This document shows, one piece after another, positions 25,930 through 33,077 of a stretch of DNA of 64,000 nt. Under the pieces are notes generated by a model. It saw only the letters and a program-made list of their open reading frames with translations, ran no database searches and was not told the origin of the DNA. The stretch is taken from contig NZ_JAAWVT010000004.1 in NCBI RefSeq assembly GCF_012271785.1, positions 62,001 to 126,000 of the forward strand. Direction: 5' to 3'. Source of the DNA: Paeniglutamicibacter terrestris. GTDB taxonomy: Bacteria > Actinomycetota > Actinomycetes > Actinomycetales > Micrococcaceae. Made by a program: the position numbers and the translations under genes. How positions within the stretch are numbered: the stretch's first letter is position 1; each line of letters begins with the position of its first letter.

Positions 25930-27690
25930 ATGAGCGCATCATCGCAGAAGCAGCCAAAGGACCAGTGCCTATCACTCCGAATACCTCGGCTCGTGACCGG
26001 TGGTGTACCTTTTTCTGCGTTGCCTCTGAATCGAAAAGTCGGTTTGTCGCAGATGCCGATGCTGATAGCGGTGCTCATGTGCTGCCTTTTGGCTGCCATC
26101 GTCGCCCCAGTACAGCTTTTCGGGGACCCGCTTTTTGTCTCCGGGGTCCTAGTGACGTTGGTCAACAGTGCATTGGCATGGACGATTCCATGGGAGTCTT
26201 TGCCTTCGCGGAAGCTATATCTGCTGGTTCCGGGTATCGGGCTTCTATCCGCCGCCTTGTGTGCCATCGGTGCGTACACGTGGCTCAGCGGGGTCAGCCT
26301 CCTTATTGCTTTTCCCGTCTTCTGGTTCGCGTGGTCCGGGCTCGTCCCGCGGCTGACGTTGTGTCTATCCTTCGTTGTTCCGCTGGCGGCGACGTGGTTG
26401 CAACTTTGGCATAGCGACCAGTTAATGGAACCGGGGATGTTCGCCAAGCCTCTGCTGATTCCGCTGTCCATCCTGGCACTAGCCACGAGCACAGTCATTG
26501 TCGAGCAAAACACCGCCCTTGCGGAGAGTCAGCTGCGCACCACGCTGGACTCGAGTCGACACCAAGAACACCTGCTTAATGCGGTTCTTAACGCGGCAAA
26601 CATCGGCGTGGTGGTAGTGGATCGCAATGGCAACGATGTGTTCATGAACGATATCCAGCGGTTCCAGCATCGGCACGCTACACCGTCGGAAAATGAAGAC
26701 CCCAACGAGTCCCAATTATTGGTCCGCGCCGTCTCCATGGCCTACGAGACCCTTCCAAGACTGTTGGATTCCGAGGAACGACCGGTAAAGCGCGCCATCG
26801 GACAGGAAGAATTCACCGACGAACTCTTCGCCATGGGACCGCTTAATGATCCGATGTACCTCTCCATCTCAGCGCGCTCCTTCTTCGACGAGGATGGAGA
26901 ATATGACGGTGCAGTGGTGATGTTCAAGAACATCACACCGCTCATTGAAGCCTCGCGAACTAAGAGCCGATTCTTGGCCAACGTGGGCCATGAATTACGC
27001 ACTCCGTTGACTTCCATTCTGGGATATCTGGAGCTTCTGGAAGAGGACCCCGAGCTCGGTGAATCCCAGCATCAATCAGTGGAAGTGCTCTCGCGTAACG
27101 CAGAACGCATGTTGCGCATGGTCAACGACCTGCTCACCGCGGCGGCGGTCCATCAACAAGTCAATATCACCGCAATCGACCTTGGTGCAGTGATCCACAG
27201 CCAAGTTCAATCAATGTTGCCCCGCGCAGCGAGTGCCGGCATAAAACTGGTGGAGGGATCTCTCTGCCACGAACCCGTGCTGGGCGATGCCCTGCGGTTG
27301 GGCCAGGTTGTGGACAACCTAGTATCTAACGCGCTCAAGTACACCGACGCAGGAGGCTCGGTCATGGTTGAAATGAATTGCAGCAGCAAGGAAATTTCGT
27401 TGACCGTCTCGGACACCGGACACGGCATGTCAGCAGAGGACTTGAAGGGACTTTTTACCCGCTTCTTCAGAACCGACGCGGCTCGCCGCTCCGGGCTACC
27501 CGGGGTCGGGCTTGGCTTGGCAATCAGCCATGAGCTGGTGGAGGCACACGGAGGACAAATAACTGCCGAAAGTGAACTTGGTACGGGGACGAGAATGACT
27601 GTCACGCTGCCACGCAAGTCCCCGAACGATCATCAGCATTCTCCTGCGGAGAACGTTGAGCGCCCCCAAGCGTCTCCAGGATTGCGGTAG
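25930..27690 (+). CDS. Sensor histidine kinase with membrane and PAS-like domains
   Basis: A 586-residue kinase: polar N-terminus, five or six hydrophobic segments (about residues 40-190), a PAS-like sensor (LLNAVLNAANIGVVVVDRNG, about residues 215-330) and a kinase core. The phosphoacceptor is in FLANVGHELRTPLTS, the N-box in LGQVVDNLVSNALKY, the G1 box in VSDTGHGMS and G2 in PGVGLGLAISHELV. The minus-strand response regulator at 28418 and the Hpt-like protein at 28024 lie close by and probably work with it. ATG 25930 is used; an upstream in-frame ATG at 25882 has no support. Confidence 0.87.
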   Translation: MSASSQKQPKDQCLSLRIPRLVTGGVPFSALPLNRKVGLSQMPMLIAVLMCCLLAAIVAPVQLFGDPLFVSGVLVTLVNSALAWTIPWESLPSRKLYLLVPGIGLLSAALCAIGAYTWLSGVSLLIAFPVFWFAWSGLVPRLTLCLSFVVPLAATWLQLWHSDQLMEPGMFAKPLLIPLSILALATSTVIVEQNTALAESQLRTTLDSSRHQEHLLNAVLNAANIGVVVVDRNGNDVFMNDIQRFQHRHATPSENEDPNESQLLVRAVSMAYETLPRLLDSEERPVKRAIGQEEFTDELFAMGPLNDPMYLSISARSFFDEDGEYDGAVVMFKNITPLIEASRTKSRFLANVGHELRTPLTSILGYLELLEEDPELGESQHQSVEVLSRNAERMLRMVNDLLTAAAVHQQVNITAIDLGAVIHSQVQSMLPRAASAGIKLVEGSLCHEPVLGDALRLGQVVDNLVSNALKYTDAGGSVMVEMNCSSKEISLTVSDTGHGMSAEDLKGLFTRFFRTDAARRSGLPGVGLGLAISHELVEAHGGQITAESELGTGTRMTVTLPRKSPNDHQHSPAENVERPQASPGLR

Positions 27691-28011
27691 CTTCTCGCCA
27701 GCATTTCTGGAGCGGGGATCCCATTTGCGTCTAGGACCCCCGCATGTTGGTTCACAGTTGTTCGCTCACACCCCCAAGTAGCGAGCGACGAACCAACCAT
27801 TGGCCGCAAAGGACTGATCACACCCCGCGTCCATTGCCACTTGGCCAAATCCAGACAACTACGAACGCCGACCACTCAGTACTATTCACTATTACCGTCA
27901 ATATTTCGTCCTGGAACAGGCAATAATCACGCAAATCCACCTCAAGATTTCATGGGCATACCTTGAGGTGGATTTGCAGTCATCTGGAGCCGTTCGTGAG
28001 CTTCATGAGCA
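27691..28011. other. Gene-free stretch with a perfect hairpin
   Basis: 321 bases between kinase and Hpt-like genes. No coding frame is convincing. The right part carries the 16-base inverted repeat described separately. Confidence 0.5.
27931..27977. repeat. Perfect 16-base inverted repeat upstream of the Hpt-like gene
   Basis: GCAAATCCACCTCAAG (27931-27946) and its exact complement (27962-27977) flank a 15-base loop. No U-tract follows, so it may be a protein site or an mRNA leader hairpin, about 40 bases before the gene start. Confidence 0.6.
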
Positions 28012-28023
28012 ATGATAAGTTGC

Positions 28024-28428
28024 ATGACAACCCAACCGGTTTGCCCAAATGAGACGCTAAGCTCCAAAACTTTAGGCAAACTGGGTTCGGAGCTCGGCGC
28101 GGATTCAGTAAATACGTTCATCACCAATTTCGAGTCGATGTGGCCAACACGCGTTTCGAGACTCATTAGTGCGCTCGCCACTAGAGATGTCCACGCGGGA
28201 GAGGATGCCGCACTTTCGCTAAGAACCGCAGCCACCATGGCTGGAGCCAAGGAGCTGGCCCAGCTAGCGCTACTTCTTCATTCCGCGTTCAGACATGAAA
28301 ATGTGACTATGCAGTGTGAACTGATCGAGCAAATCAAACAAGCTGGATTCGGTGTCCTTCAGATCCTGACCAAACCGGGCTTTGCCGAGCAAGCCTTAAA
28401 ATCCTATCTCCAGGATTCTAGCGACTAG
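28024..28428 (+). CDS. Hpt-domain-like protein lacking the phosphorylatable histidine
   Basis: A 134-residue all-helical protein (start at ATG 28024, or 28012 giving four more residues). The segment ALSLRTAATMAGAKELAQLA aligns with the Hpt core AHTLKSAAAMVGA-type motif, but the histidine position is leucine. It could therefore be a docking or inhibitory partner of the kinase instead of a phosphotransfer protein. It lies between the kinase and the convergent response regulator and overlaps the latter's 3' end by 11 bases. Family call by pattern only. Confidence 0.6.
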   Translation: MTTQPVCPNETLSSKTLGKLGSELGADSVNTFITNFESMWPTRVSRLISALATRDVHAGEDAALSLRTAATMAGAKELAQLALLLHSAFRHENVTMQCELIEQIKQAGFGVLQILTKPGFAEQALKSYLQDSSD

Positions 28429-29194
28429 CCACCGATCGATAGCCCACTCCGCGCACCGTTTCTATCCAGCGTGGTTCTACGACCGAGTCGCCGAGTTTAC
28501 GGCGCAAGTTTCCCACATGGACTTCCACGGATCTTTCATCGGCTGTCGACACATAGGTGCCCGCATCACGGTCTTCGTCTCGCAAACGTCGAACCAGATC
28601 GGCTTTAGTTCGGATTCGTCCTCTGGCGCTGAGCAGCGCATCCAACAGAACAAATTCCGTGGGAGTAACACTCCTAATTTCGCCCTCAACGTGGACCGAA
28701 AACGTTTCTACATTCAGCACCAAGCCGTTGAGCGTACGTGCCGGTGTGTCAGACGAAGCGGCAGGAGTCTCCTCAGCCGCGGTGGCAGACATCGGAACCT
28801 CGAGGTTCAGCGGGCTCGGAAAATGAGCCCGTCGGCGCATGATCGCATCGACTCGTGCACGAAGTTCGCGAGGGCGAAACGGTTTAGTGACATACTCATC
28901 GGCTCCCGATTCAAGACCTAGCACGGTATCGATTTCATCTGTGCGGGCCGTCAGCATCAGAATGTGCGCATCGGAAATCGTCCGAATACGACGAGCGGTT
29001 TCAAAACCGTCGATATCGGGCAACCCAATATCCAGCGTCACCAAATCGGGTTCATGAGACTTCACCAGCTCAATGCCCGTGACTCCGGAATCCGTAGAGT
29101 GAACATCAAATCCTGATTGACTTAGAACGATGTCAAGCAATCCACGAATATCCGCGTCGTCCTCTATGACCACTGCGATTCGACTCTCATTCAC
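28418..29194 (-). CDS. OmpR-family response regulator
   Basis: A 258-residue regulator. Receiver domain: acidic pair in VVIEDDADIRG, phospho-acceptor aspartate in LVTLDIGLPDIDG, conserved threonine in MLTARTDE, lysine in YVTKPFRP. A Pro/Ala linker leads to a winged helix (SVTPTEFVLLDALL; VEVHVGNLRRKLGD; ETVRGVGYR). I prefer GTG 29194 since AAAGGTGAG lies upstream; GTG 29203 is an alternative. It faces the kinase/Hpt-like pair tail to tail and is the likely output of that system. A 29-base palindrome lies about 50 bases before the start. Confidence 0.9.
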   Translation of the reverse strand: MNESRIAVVIEDDADIRGLLDIVLSQSGFDVHSTDSGVTGIELVKSHEPDLVTLDIGLPDIDGFETARRIRTISDAHILMLTARTDEIDTVLGLESGADEYVTKPFRPRELRARVDAIMRRRAHFPSPLNLEVPMSATAAEETPAASSDTPARTLNGLVLNVETFSVHVEGEIRSVTPTEFVLLDALLSARGRIRTKADLVRRLRDEDRDAGTYVSTADERSVEVHVGNLRRKLGDSVVEPRWIETVRGVGYRSVASR

Positions 29195-29244
29195 TACGCT
29201 CACCTTTCCGCTGATTCCGGTCGACGAATCAGAGGATTCGCAAT

Positions 29245-29273
29245 GCCATAATCGTTAGTCTAACGATTATGGC
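29245..29273. promoter_or_regulatory. 29-base perfect palindrome upstream of the response regulator
   Basis: GCCATAATCGTTAG (29245-29258), one central T, and the exact complement (29260-29273). It is placed where a promoter-proximal operator of the minus-strand regulator would be. Which protein binds is unknown; it could also be the foot of a transcript from the tRNA side. Confidence 0.6.
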
Positions 29274-29309
29274 CTCAAGATCAGCATGCGAGTCACTTCT
29301 TAAAACGAA

Positions 29310-29345
29310 ATCGGCCTTGACGAGATTTCTCAAGTCAAGACCGAT
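29310..29345 (-). terminator. Terminator of the interrupted tRNA-Ser gene
   Basis: Arms ATCGGCCTTGAC (29310-29321) and GTCAAGACCGAT (29334-29345, one G-T pair) form a stem; on the minus strand TTCGTTTT follows. It lies 10 bases after the tRNA 3' fragment and should belong to the chromosomal tRNA gene. Confidence 0.7.
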
Positions 29346-29354
29346 ACCGTATCC

Positions 29355-29390
29355 GCGGAGGATAGGGGATTTGAACCCCTATCGAACTTG
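29355..29390 (-). other. attL: 3' fragment of a tRNA-Ser gene at the prophage boundary
   Basis: On the minus strand AGGGG-TTCAAAT-CCCCT is a T-arm followed by the acceptor strand ATCCTCC and discriminator G (29356). The matching 5' acceptor GGAGGAT is typical of tRNA-Ser. No anticodon, D or 5' acceptor part exists on the higher-coordinate side, so only the 3' end is present. This is the footprint of phage integration into a tRNA 3' end; the intact tRNA should lie at the right junction, outside the window. Confidence 0.75.
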
Positions 29391-29551
29391 CCGGAATGTC
29401 GGTTATGAGTTGGTATATCCAGTGATCACGGGGGCACTTGGATTCGGTTGGGTGTACTCCACTTACGAAAAACACTGACTTTATCAGCGAGCCACCAACT
29501 AGGTTGAAAATAGGGTGCCCAGTTAGTCGCACTTGATTTGAGTTACGCATA

Positions 29552-29959
29552 TCACGCCTCACCCTCAAGGCGCTCAAATAGATCACGCGCCGCCTGCCCG
29601 CCCTGCGAGTCCAGGGCAGCACGCACGGCTAGCTCCTGCAATAGCTCGGGCGTCGTGAACCCGCTGAGCTTATTTGCGCCCGGCGTGAGTGCCAGCTCGC
29701 CACGCATGTGCCCCAAAGATAGTCGGTCGGCGGGGATGCCGGACTTGCACACCGCCTCGATGATTCCATCGGGCCAGCCAAGTACGGATTCAATCTTGGT
29801 CAGGGTGGCGGATCGGGGCCAGCGGTTGCCCGCTTCAAAATCTTGGTAAACGGATCGGTGCAAGTCCTCGCCGGCAACCATAGTGTCGCGGGAACGTCGC
29901 CCGCGCTCAAGGCGGGCTAGCTCGGCTATGCGACTTTGGGTTGTGTCGAGTTTACTCAT
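29552..29959 (-). CDS. XRE-family phage repressor-like protein
   Basis: A 135-residue protein with a helix-turn-helix in its first 75 residues (RIAELARLERGRRSRDTMVA; DLHRSVYQDFEAGNRWPRSA; LTKIESVLGWPDG). The C-terminal half is helical with no peptidase site. I start at ATG 29959, since the longer frame upstream crosses the operator region. It is divergent from the small HTH gene at 30133, as expected of a lysogeny repressor controlling the early promoter. Confidence 0.75.
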   Translation of the reverse strand: MSKLDTTQSRIAELARLERGRRSRDTMVAGEDLHRSVYQDFEAGNRWPRSATLTKIESVLGWPDGIIEAVCKSGIPADRLSLGHMRGELALTPGANKLSGFTTPELLQELAVRAALDSQGGQAARDLFERLEGEA

Positions 29960-30050
29960 GTTCGCAATTCTAGCCCCTTTGTGGGTTGGTTTTGCATCTT
30001 TTTTTGAGCAATTTTTCCGCGGAATCACGCGCCAAAACCGCATATGAAAC

Positions 30051-30124
30051 GGTTGTTGAATAATTACATGGTTGTAATTCGGTTGAAACTGGTGCAAGCT
30101 ATCCGTATCAACCAACTATCAACC
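30051..30124. promoter_or_regulatory. Prophage operator region with five GGTTG/CAACC half-sites
   Basis: GGTTG occurs at 30051, 30070 and 30081, and CAACC at 30109 and 30120, in the gap between the divergent repressor and HTH genes. TTGTTG (30053) and TAATTC (30075) with 16 bases between could be the rightward promoter inside this array. Repressor binding is inferred. Confidence 0.5.
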
Positions 30125-30132
30125 GACTAGGG

Positions 30133-30351
30133 ATGGCAGTGATGGAACAGTTTTTCAAGGCCGATGCAGTAGCCGACCTCACCGAATTCACTATCACCAC
30201 CGTCTGGCGGAAGTGCCGCGACAAGCAGTGGCCGCACCACCGTCTCGGTCGATCGTATCGGTTTACTGCCGAGGACATCCGCGAAATTCAAGAGCAGATG
30301 CGGGCCAAGCCCGTGAGCGTTGAGAAACGTGGTAAGCGTCAGGCAATATAA
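30133..30351 (+). CDS. Small helix-turn-helix protein (excisionase-like)
   Basis: A 72-residue winged-helix protein of the MerR/excisionase type: FKADAVADLTEFTITTVWRK (recognition helix) and HHRLGRSYRFTAEDIREI (wing and following helix). It starts the rightward early operon, opposite the repressor. It could be an excisionase or a Cro-like switch. A hairpin TCTTCC/GGAAGA (30353-30368) follows at the stop. Confidence 0.75.
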   Translation: MAVMEQFFKADAVADLTEFTITTVWRKCRDKQWPHHRLGRSYRFTAEDIREIQEQMRAKPVSVEKRGKRQAI

Positions 30352-30419
30352 GTCTTCCACTTGGAAGATGTTTTGGACCTCATAACGTCCCGTTAGATCG
30401 TGAATCATAAACCGGCTGG

Positions 30420-30895
30420 CATAGCGGGGATAGCGATGGCGGGGCCACATAGGGAAAGTTGGACGGCGGGCCTGGGCTAAGGCAAGGTTCCGCTCCGAAC
30501 AGTACAGGGGTTACACCCTAGTTCGGGTCGCTGGTCGCGTAAGTGGCGTGATCACGGTGCACTGGCAGACAGCCGCGGAATGTCTGCGCCGGGGGTAAGC
30601 CCGGCCCGTGGGGAGTGCGAGCGGCCTATCGACCACATCACCGAGTTAGTCGGTGGAGCACTCACCCAACGGGGTGGGATGGATCTAATCGCTACGAATT
30701 AGGTCACACGATGTATCGTTTTGATTACTTACACACCGATCAGTCGCCAAACATGTATCGGCGTGTGCACAATGTAGCATCCCTATTTTCCTAACTCAAT
30801 TGGACGACAGTACGCCGCAAGGCGGTATGGGGTGCGGCCCGGATGGTTTCAGCGATTTTTATCGCAGTTGAGGTTCGATTCCTCAACGGGGCACA
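30420..30895 (+). ncRNA. Large structured RNA candidate of the prophage
   Basis: Nearly 600 bases (30352-30940) lack any coding frame yet are dense in perfect helices. Visible stems: CCGAAC/GTTCGG (30495-30526), GCAGACA/TGTCTGC (30565-30587), GCCGGG/CCCGGC (30588-30605), a long arm CCGTGGG-AGTGC with its complement (606-618 with 658-672 of 30.6 kb) enclosing CACCGA/TCGGTG (30639-30655), and TACGCC-GCAA-GGCGGTA with a GNRA tetraloop (30811-30827). A tRNA-like 3' domain ends it. Strand is taken from neighbouring genes. The class is not recognised. Size and phage setting recall GOLLD/ROOL-type RNAs, but no signature is identified. Confidence 0.55.
30831..30895 (+). ncRNA. tRNA-like domain without anticodon arm
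   Basis: GTGC-GG-CCCG (832-841 of 30.8 kb) pairs with CGGGGCAC (30887-30894) with a GG bulge. It stacks directly on a 6-base T-stem TTGAGG/CCTCAA with the canonical loop TTCGATT (30868-30886). The remainder is a short GCGAT/ATCGC hairpin. A D-arm and a 7-base anticodon loop are missing, so it cannot act as an ordinary tRNA. Confidence 0.55.
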
Positions 30896-30940
30896 TGCAG
30901 TACCCAAACACCTAAACGCTCATTCTGGGGGAATGAAAAG

Positions 30941-31075
30941 ATGATCGACAGCACTATTCCAATGCATCATCACCGGGCATCCATCATCACGATGGAGACG
31001 GAAGAGAAAGAACGCGCGGCGCTTGCAGAGGCCCGAATCACCGGTCAATGGCCGGCACCCGTAACTGCGAACTAA
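30941..31075 (+). CDS. Small hypothetical phage protein (44 residues)
   Basis: ATG 30941 preceded by a purine-rich GGGGGAATGAAAAG. The product is mostly one charged helix (METEEKERAALAEARITG) ending in QWPAPVTAN. A terminator follows 15 bases later, so it may be the last gene of the first early unit. No known family. Confidence 0.5.
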   Translation: MIDSTIPMHHHRASIITMETEEKERAALAEARITGQWPAPVTAN

Positions 31076-31090
31076 GCAAATACCCCACGA

Positions 31091-31121
31091 GGGGGCCAGC
31101 AATGTTGCTGGCCCCCTTTTT
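31091..31121 (+). terminator. Intrinsic terminator with the recurrent phage element
   Basis: GGGGGCCAGCAA/TTGCTGGCCCCC stem, two-base loop, then TTTTT and CGTACCCAAAATC. First of seven copies of a terminator followed by a (G/A)T(A/G)CCC(A/G)AAA-like motif in this prophage. Confidence 0.85.
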
Positions 31122-31148
31122 CGTACCCAAAATCAGGAGCTAATCGCC

Positions 31149-31271
31149 ATGAGTGCTAAGTCTTCCCGCGAAGTTAGGGTTTTCCGTTTGATCGCTGCGG
31201 GTGTTTCGCGGCGTGATGCTGAGACTCAGGTCCAGGCCGAACTTATCAACCTACTCACACCAACCGAATAA
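31149..31271 (+). CDS. Small hypothetical phage protein (40 residues)
   Basis: ATG 31149 with AGGAG upstream (31136-31140). The product is basic then amphipathic (EVRVFRLIAAGVSRRDAETQ), ending NLLTPTE. It resembles no family I know. The next gene starts 12 bases after the stop. Confidence 0.5.
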   Translation: MSAKSSREVRVFRLIAAGVSRRDAETQVQAELINLLTPTE

Positions 31272-31283
31272 GGAATCAATGTC

Positions 31284-31427
31284 ATGTCTAGGGTCCAAGG
31301 AAATCCGTGCACCATAAGCACCTATTGCCATCATGCTTTCGCCGCCATGCTCTACGGGCGGTGGGCTGAGGCCGAAGCGCTACTGGCGAAGGCCGCGGCG
31401 CTGATTGAAAAGGAAGTGGCGTCGTGA
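31284..31427 (+). CDS. Small hypothetical phage protein (47 residues)
   Basis: ATG 31284 after AAGGAA. CTISTYCHHAFAAMLYGRWA then EAEALLAKAAALIEKEVAS: a helical protein with a C/H cluster. Its stop overlaps the GTG start of the next gene, the coupling style used through the early region. Confidence 0.55.
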   Translation: MSRVQGNPCTISTYCHHAFAAMLYGRWAEAEALLAKAAALIEKEVAS

Positions 31428-31702
31428 ACGTGTGGGGGCAGATGGACGGCGATCACAACGTGATCGACGGCGCACCGAGCTACAAGGTAACCGGCACACC
31501 CAACGCCGGGCGACCATTCACCGTCGCTGTCGTGCCGAGCAATCTGGACAAGGCACCATTCCAGACGGTGCGCGTTCCGAGCGACACGCGGTATGCCAGG
31601 CACCGCGACTTCGACGCCGCCGTACGCGCCGCTAACATCCGCGTGAAGAAATACCTGTATATGCACCGCGCGCCGCTCGACGGTCGATTGGTGGTGTCGT
31701 GA
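31424..31702 (+). CDS. Hypothetical phage protein
   Basis: 92 residues from GTG 31424 (GTGA overlap with the previous stop). Beta-rich first half (YKVTGTPNAGRPFTVAVVPS), then a basic helical end (AAVRAANIRVKKYLYMHRAP). No family recognised. Confidence 0.6.
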   Translation: MNVWGQMDGDHNVIDGAPSYKVTGTPNAGRPFTVAVVPSNLDKAPFQTVRVPSDTRYARHRDFDAAVRAANIRVKKYLYMHRAPLDGRLVVS

Positions 31703-31920
31703 TGAATGAGCATGCGGGCATGATCGATTTCGGCAAGGCGGCGAAGGATTTGGATGGGCTGAGTATTCGGGCCTCGCAAATCGAGTCCATCGTCGTCACG
31801 TACTCGCTTGTGTATAAAGAGCACACCACGCGCGTTCGGCTTCTCAGTGGGCAGTCCTTCGAGATGCTGGGCGATTTTCGCAAAGAAATTGTGACAGCGA
31901 TGCACAAGGCAACGTCATGA
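31699..31920 (+). CDS. Hypothetical phage protein
   Basis: 73 residues from GTG 31699 (ATG 31702 equally possible). SIVVTYSLVYKEHTTRVRLL is a beta hairpin followed by a helix FEMLGDFRKEIVTAMHKA. Overlaps both neighbours by four bases. Function unknown. Confidence 0.55.
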   Translation: MMNEHAGMIDFGKAAKDLDGLSIRASQIESIVVTYSLVYKEHTTRVRLLSGQSFEMLGDFRKEIVTAMHKATS

Positions 31921-32174
31921 CCGACAATCCCCGCCTGTCGCTACTATCCGCGGTCGTCACCTTCGAGGCTGACGGCACCACATTCCCCGAGCTACACGCA
32001 CGGGTTGAAGCGGAGGTAGGCCCAACCGACCCCTATCTGCTGGGGCAGCTTTGGGCTTTGACCGTGCAACTGTCTGAATGCGCCGACGAATCCGATTCGT
32101 GGGTGGCGTTCCTCAATTCCGAAATCGATACAACCCTGGGCGACATGCTCACGAAGGATAACCATTATGTGTGA
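31917..32174 (+). CDS. Hypothetical phage protein
   Basis: 85 residues, acidic, from ATG 31917. Helical segments LHARVEAEVG, PYLLGQLWALTVQLSECADE. Translationally coupled to both neighbours (4- and 8-base overlaps). No family recognised. Confidence 0.6.
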   Translation: MTDNPRLSLLSAVVTFEADGTTFPELHARVEAEVGPTDPYLLGQLWALTVQLSECADESDSWVAFLNSEIDTTLGDMLTKDNHYV

Positions 32175-32382
32175 CTCGATTATTGACGAATCAATCCCGG
32201 TAGACGATGCCGTGGTCACAGTACGCGACGGGATGGTGCGGCTGGATCTGGGCATCATGACTAGCGAGGTCGATCAAATGTCCATCGCGCACCTCAGCAT
32301 GCTGCCGGGTCGCGCGTTGGCGATCGCGTGCCTGCTCAACGATGCGCACCTCAAAGCATTTCGACAGGAGCCGGAATCATGA
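32167..32382 (+). CDS. Hypothetical phage protein
   Basis: 71 residues, acidic, from ATG 32167, eight bases inside the previous gene. Beta segments DDAVVTVRDGMVRLDLGI then helix ALAIACLLNDAHLKAF. Function unknown. Confidence 0.55.
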   Translation: MCDSIIDESIPVDDAVVTVRDGMVRLDLGIMTSEVDQMSIAHLSMLPGRALAIACLLNDAHLKAFRQEPES

Positions 32383-32657
32383 CCAACCACGAGCCGCACC
32401 CAAACGCGCACGTAAACCAGATGCTCGTGAACGCGCTGAATCAGAACACGCGTGAACTAACGTCCGCGCAGACCGCCCGCGCATCACTCATGGTCGCCCG
32501 TGCTAAATACATTGCCGACCTCGCAGCGAATGATCAACGGTTTGCAGAACTTGCGGACCAGAAGGCCGCGATCATAGACGCGATGACGATCTTTGCACCG
32601 CCACTGACCGACGATGAAATCGAAGCGCTCAAGCAGACGCCGGGGGCGATCGACTAA
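32379..32657 (+). CDS. Hypothetical phage protein
   Basis: 92 residues from ATG 32379 (ATGA overlap). Mostly helical, with an amphipathic middle (ARASLMVARAKYIADLAAND) and acidic end. Could be a small structural or regulatory coiled protein. The stop shares a base with the next start. Confidence 0.6.
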   Translation: MTNHEPHPNAHVNQMLVNALNQNTRELTSAQTARASLMVARAKYIADLAANDQRFAELADQKAAIIDAMTIFAPPLTDDEIEALKQTPGAID

Positions 32658-33043
32658 TGCCCGGCTATGTGTATCGAGGGAGTCAGCCGATTTCCCGCGA
32701 TGGATTAGATCACGGGACACACGCCGGCCTTCTGGAGCACACGCGGCTAGGTACGCCACTGTGTGACTCTTGCGCGGCCTTCAAATCACCAACGGTCACC
32801 CATGTGCCGTTCGCCCTATCACTGCGCACCCACTGCCCCGCTGGTCATGATGTCACCAAGAGTAAGCGCGGTCGTTGCTGGGAATGTCGGCGGCAATATA
32901 TGGCCGAGCGGGTCATGTGCCAGGCGTGCGGCAGGGAAGTGCCGCGTGGTGGCGTCTACCACCACCGGAACCGGCGCGAAGGTTGCGCTGGAGCCGTAAT
33001 GGTGGACGTACCTAAAGAACAGTCATCGGGCGGGGTCAAATGA
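32657..33043 (+). CDS. Zinc-ribbon phage protein
   Basis: 128 residues with three paired-cysteine sites: CDSC (about residue 36), CPAGH...CWEC (about 60-76) and CQAC (about 88), plus a YHHRNRREGC end. Repeated treble-clef-like knuckles suggest two zinc sites and nucleic acid or protein binding. The terminator hairpin at 33028-33056 overlaps its last codons. Confidence 0.65.
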   Translation: MPGYVYRGSQPISRDGLDHGTHAGLLEHTRLGTPLCDSCAAFKSPTVTHVPFALSLRTHCPAGHDVTKSKRGRCWECRRQYMAERVMCQACGREVPRGGVYHHRNRREGCAGAVMVDVPKEQSSGGVK

Positions 33044-33056
33044 CCACCGCCCTTTT
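33028..33056 (+). terminator. Terminator overlapping a gene end, recurrent element copy 2
   Basis: GGGCGG-GGTCA / TGACC-A-CCGCCC stem then TTTT and CTATGCCCAGAAAGAGG. The stop codon lies inside the hairpin. Confidence 0.75.
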
Positions 33057-33077
33057 CTATGCCCAGAAAGAGGAATT

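Noticed and set aside
25425-26513. Long minus-strand open frame opposite the oxygenase and kinase genes
   Set aside because: It is antisense to two well-supported genes, spans their intergenic gap and has no recognisable domain.
30831-30895. tmRNA or ordinary tRNA
   Set aside because: No tag-peptide frame or pseudoknot chain of tmRNA is evident, and the anticodon and D-arms are missing.
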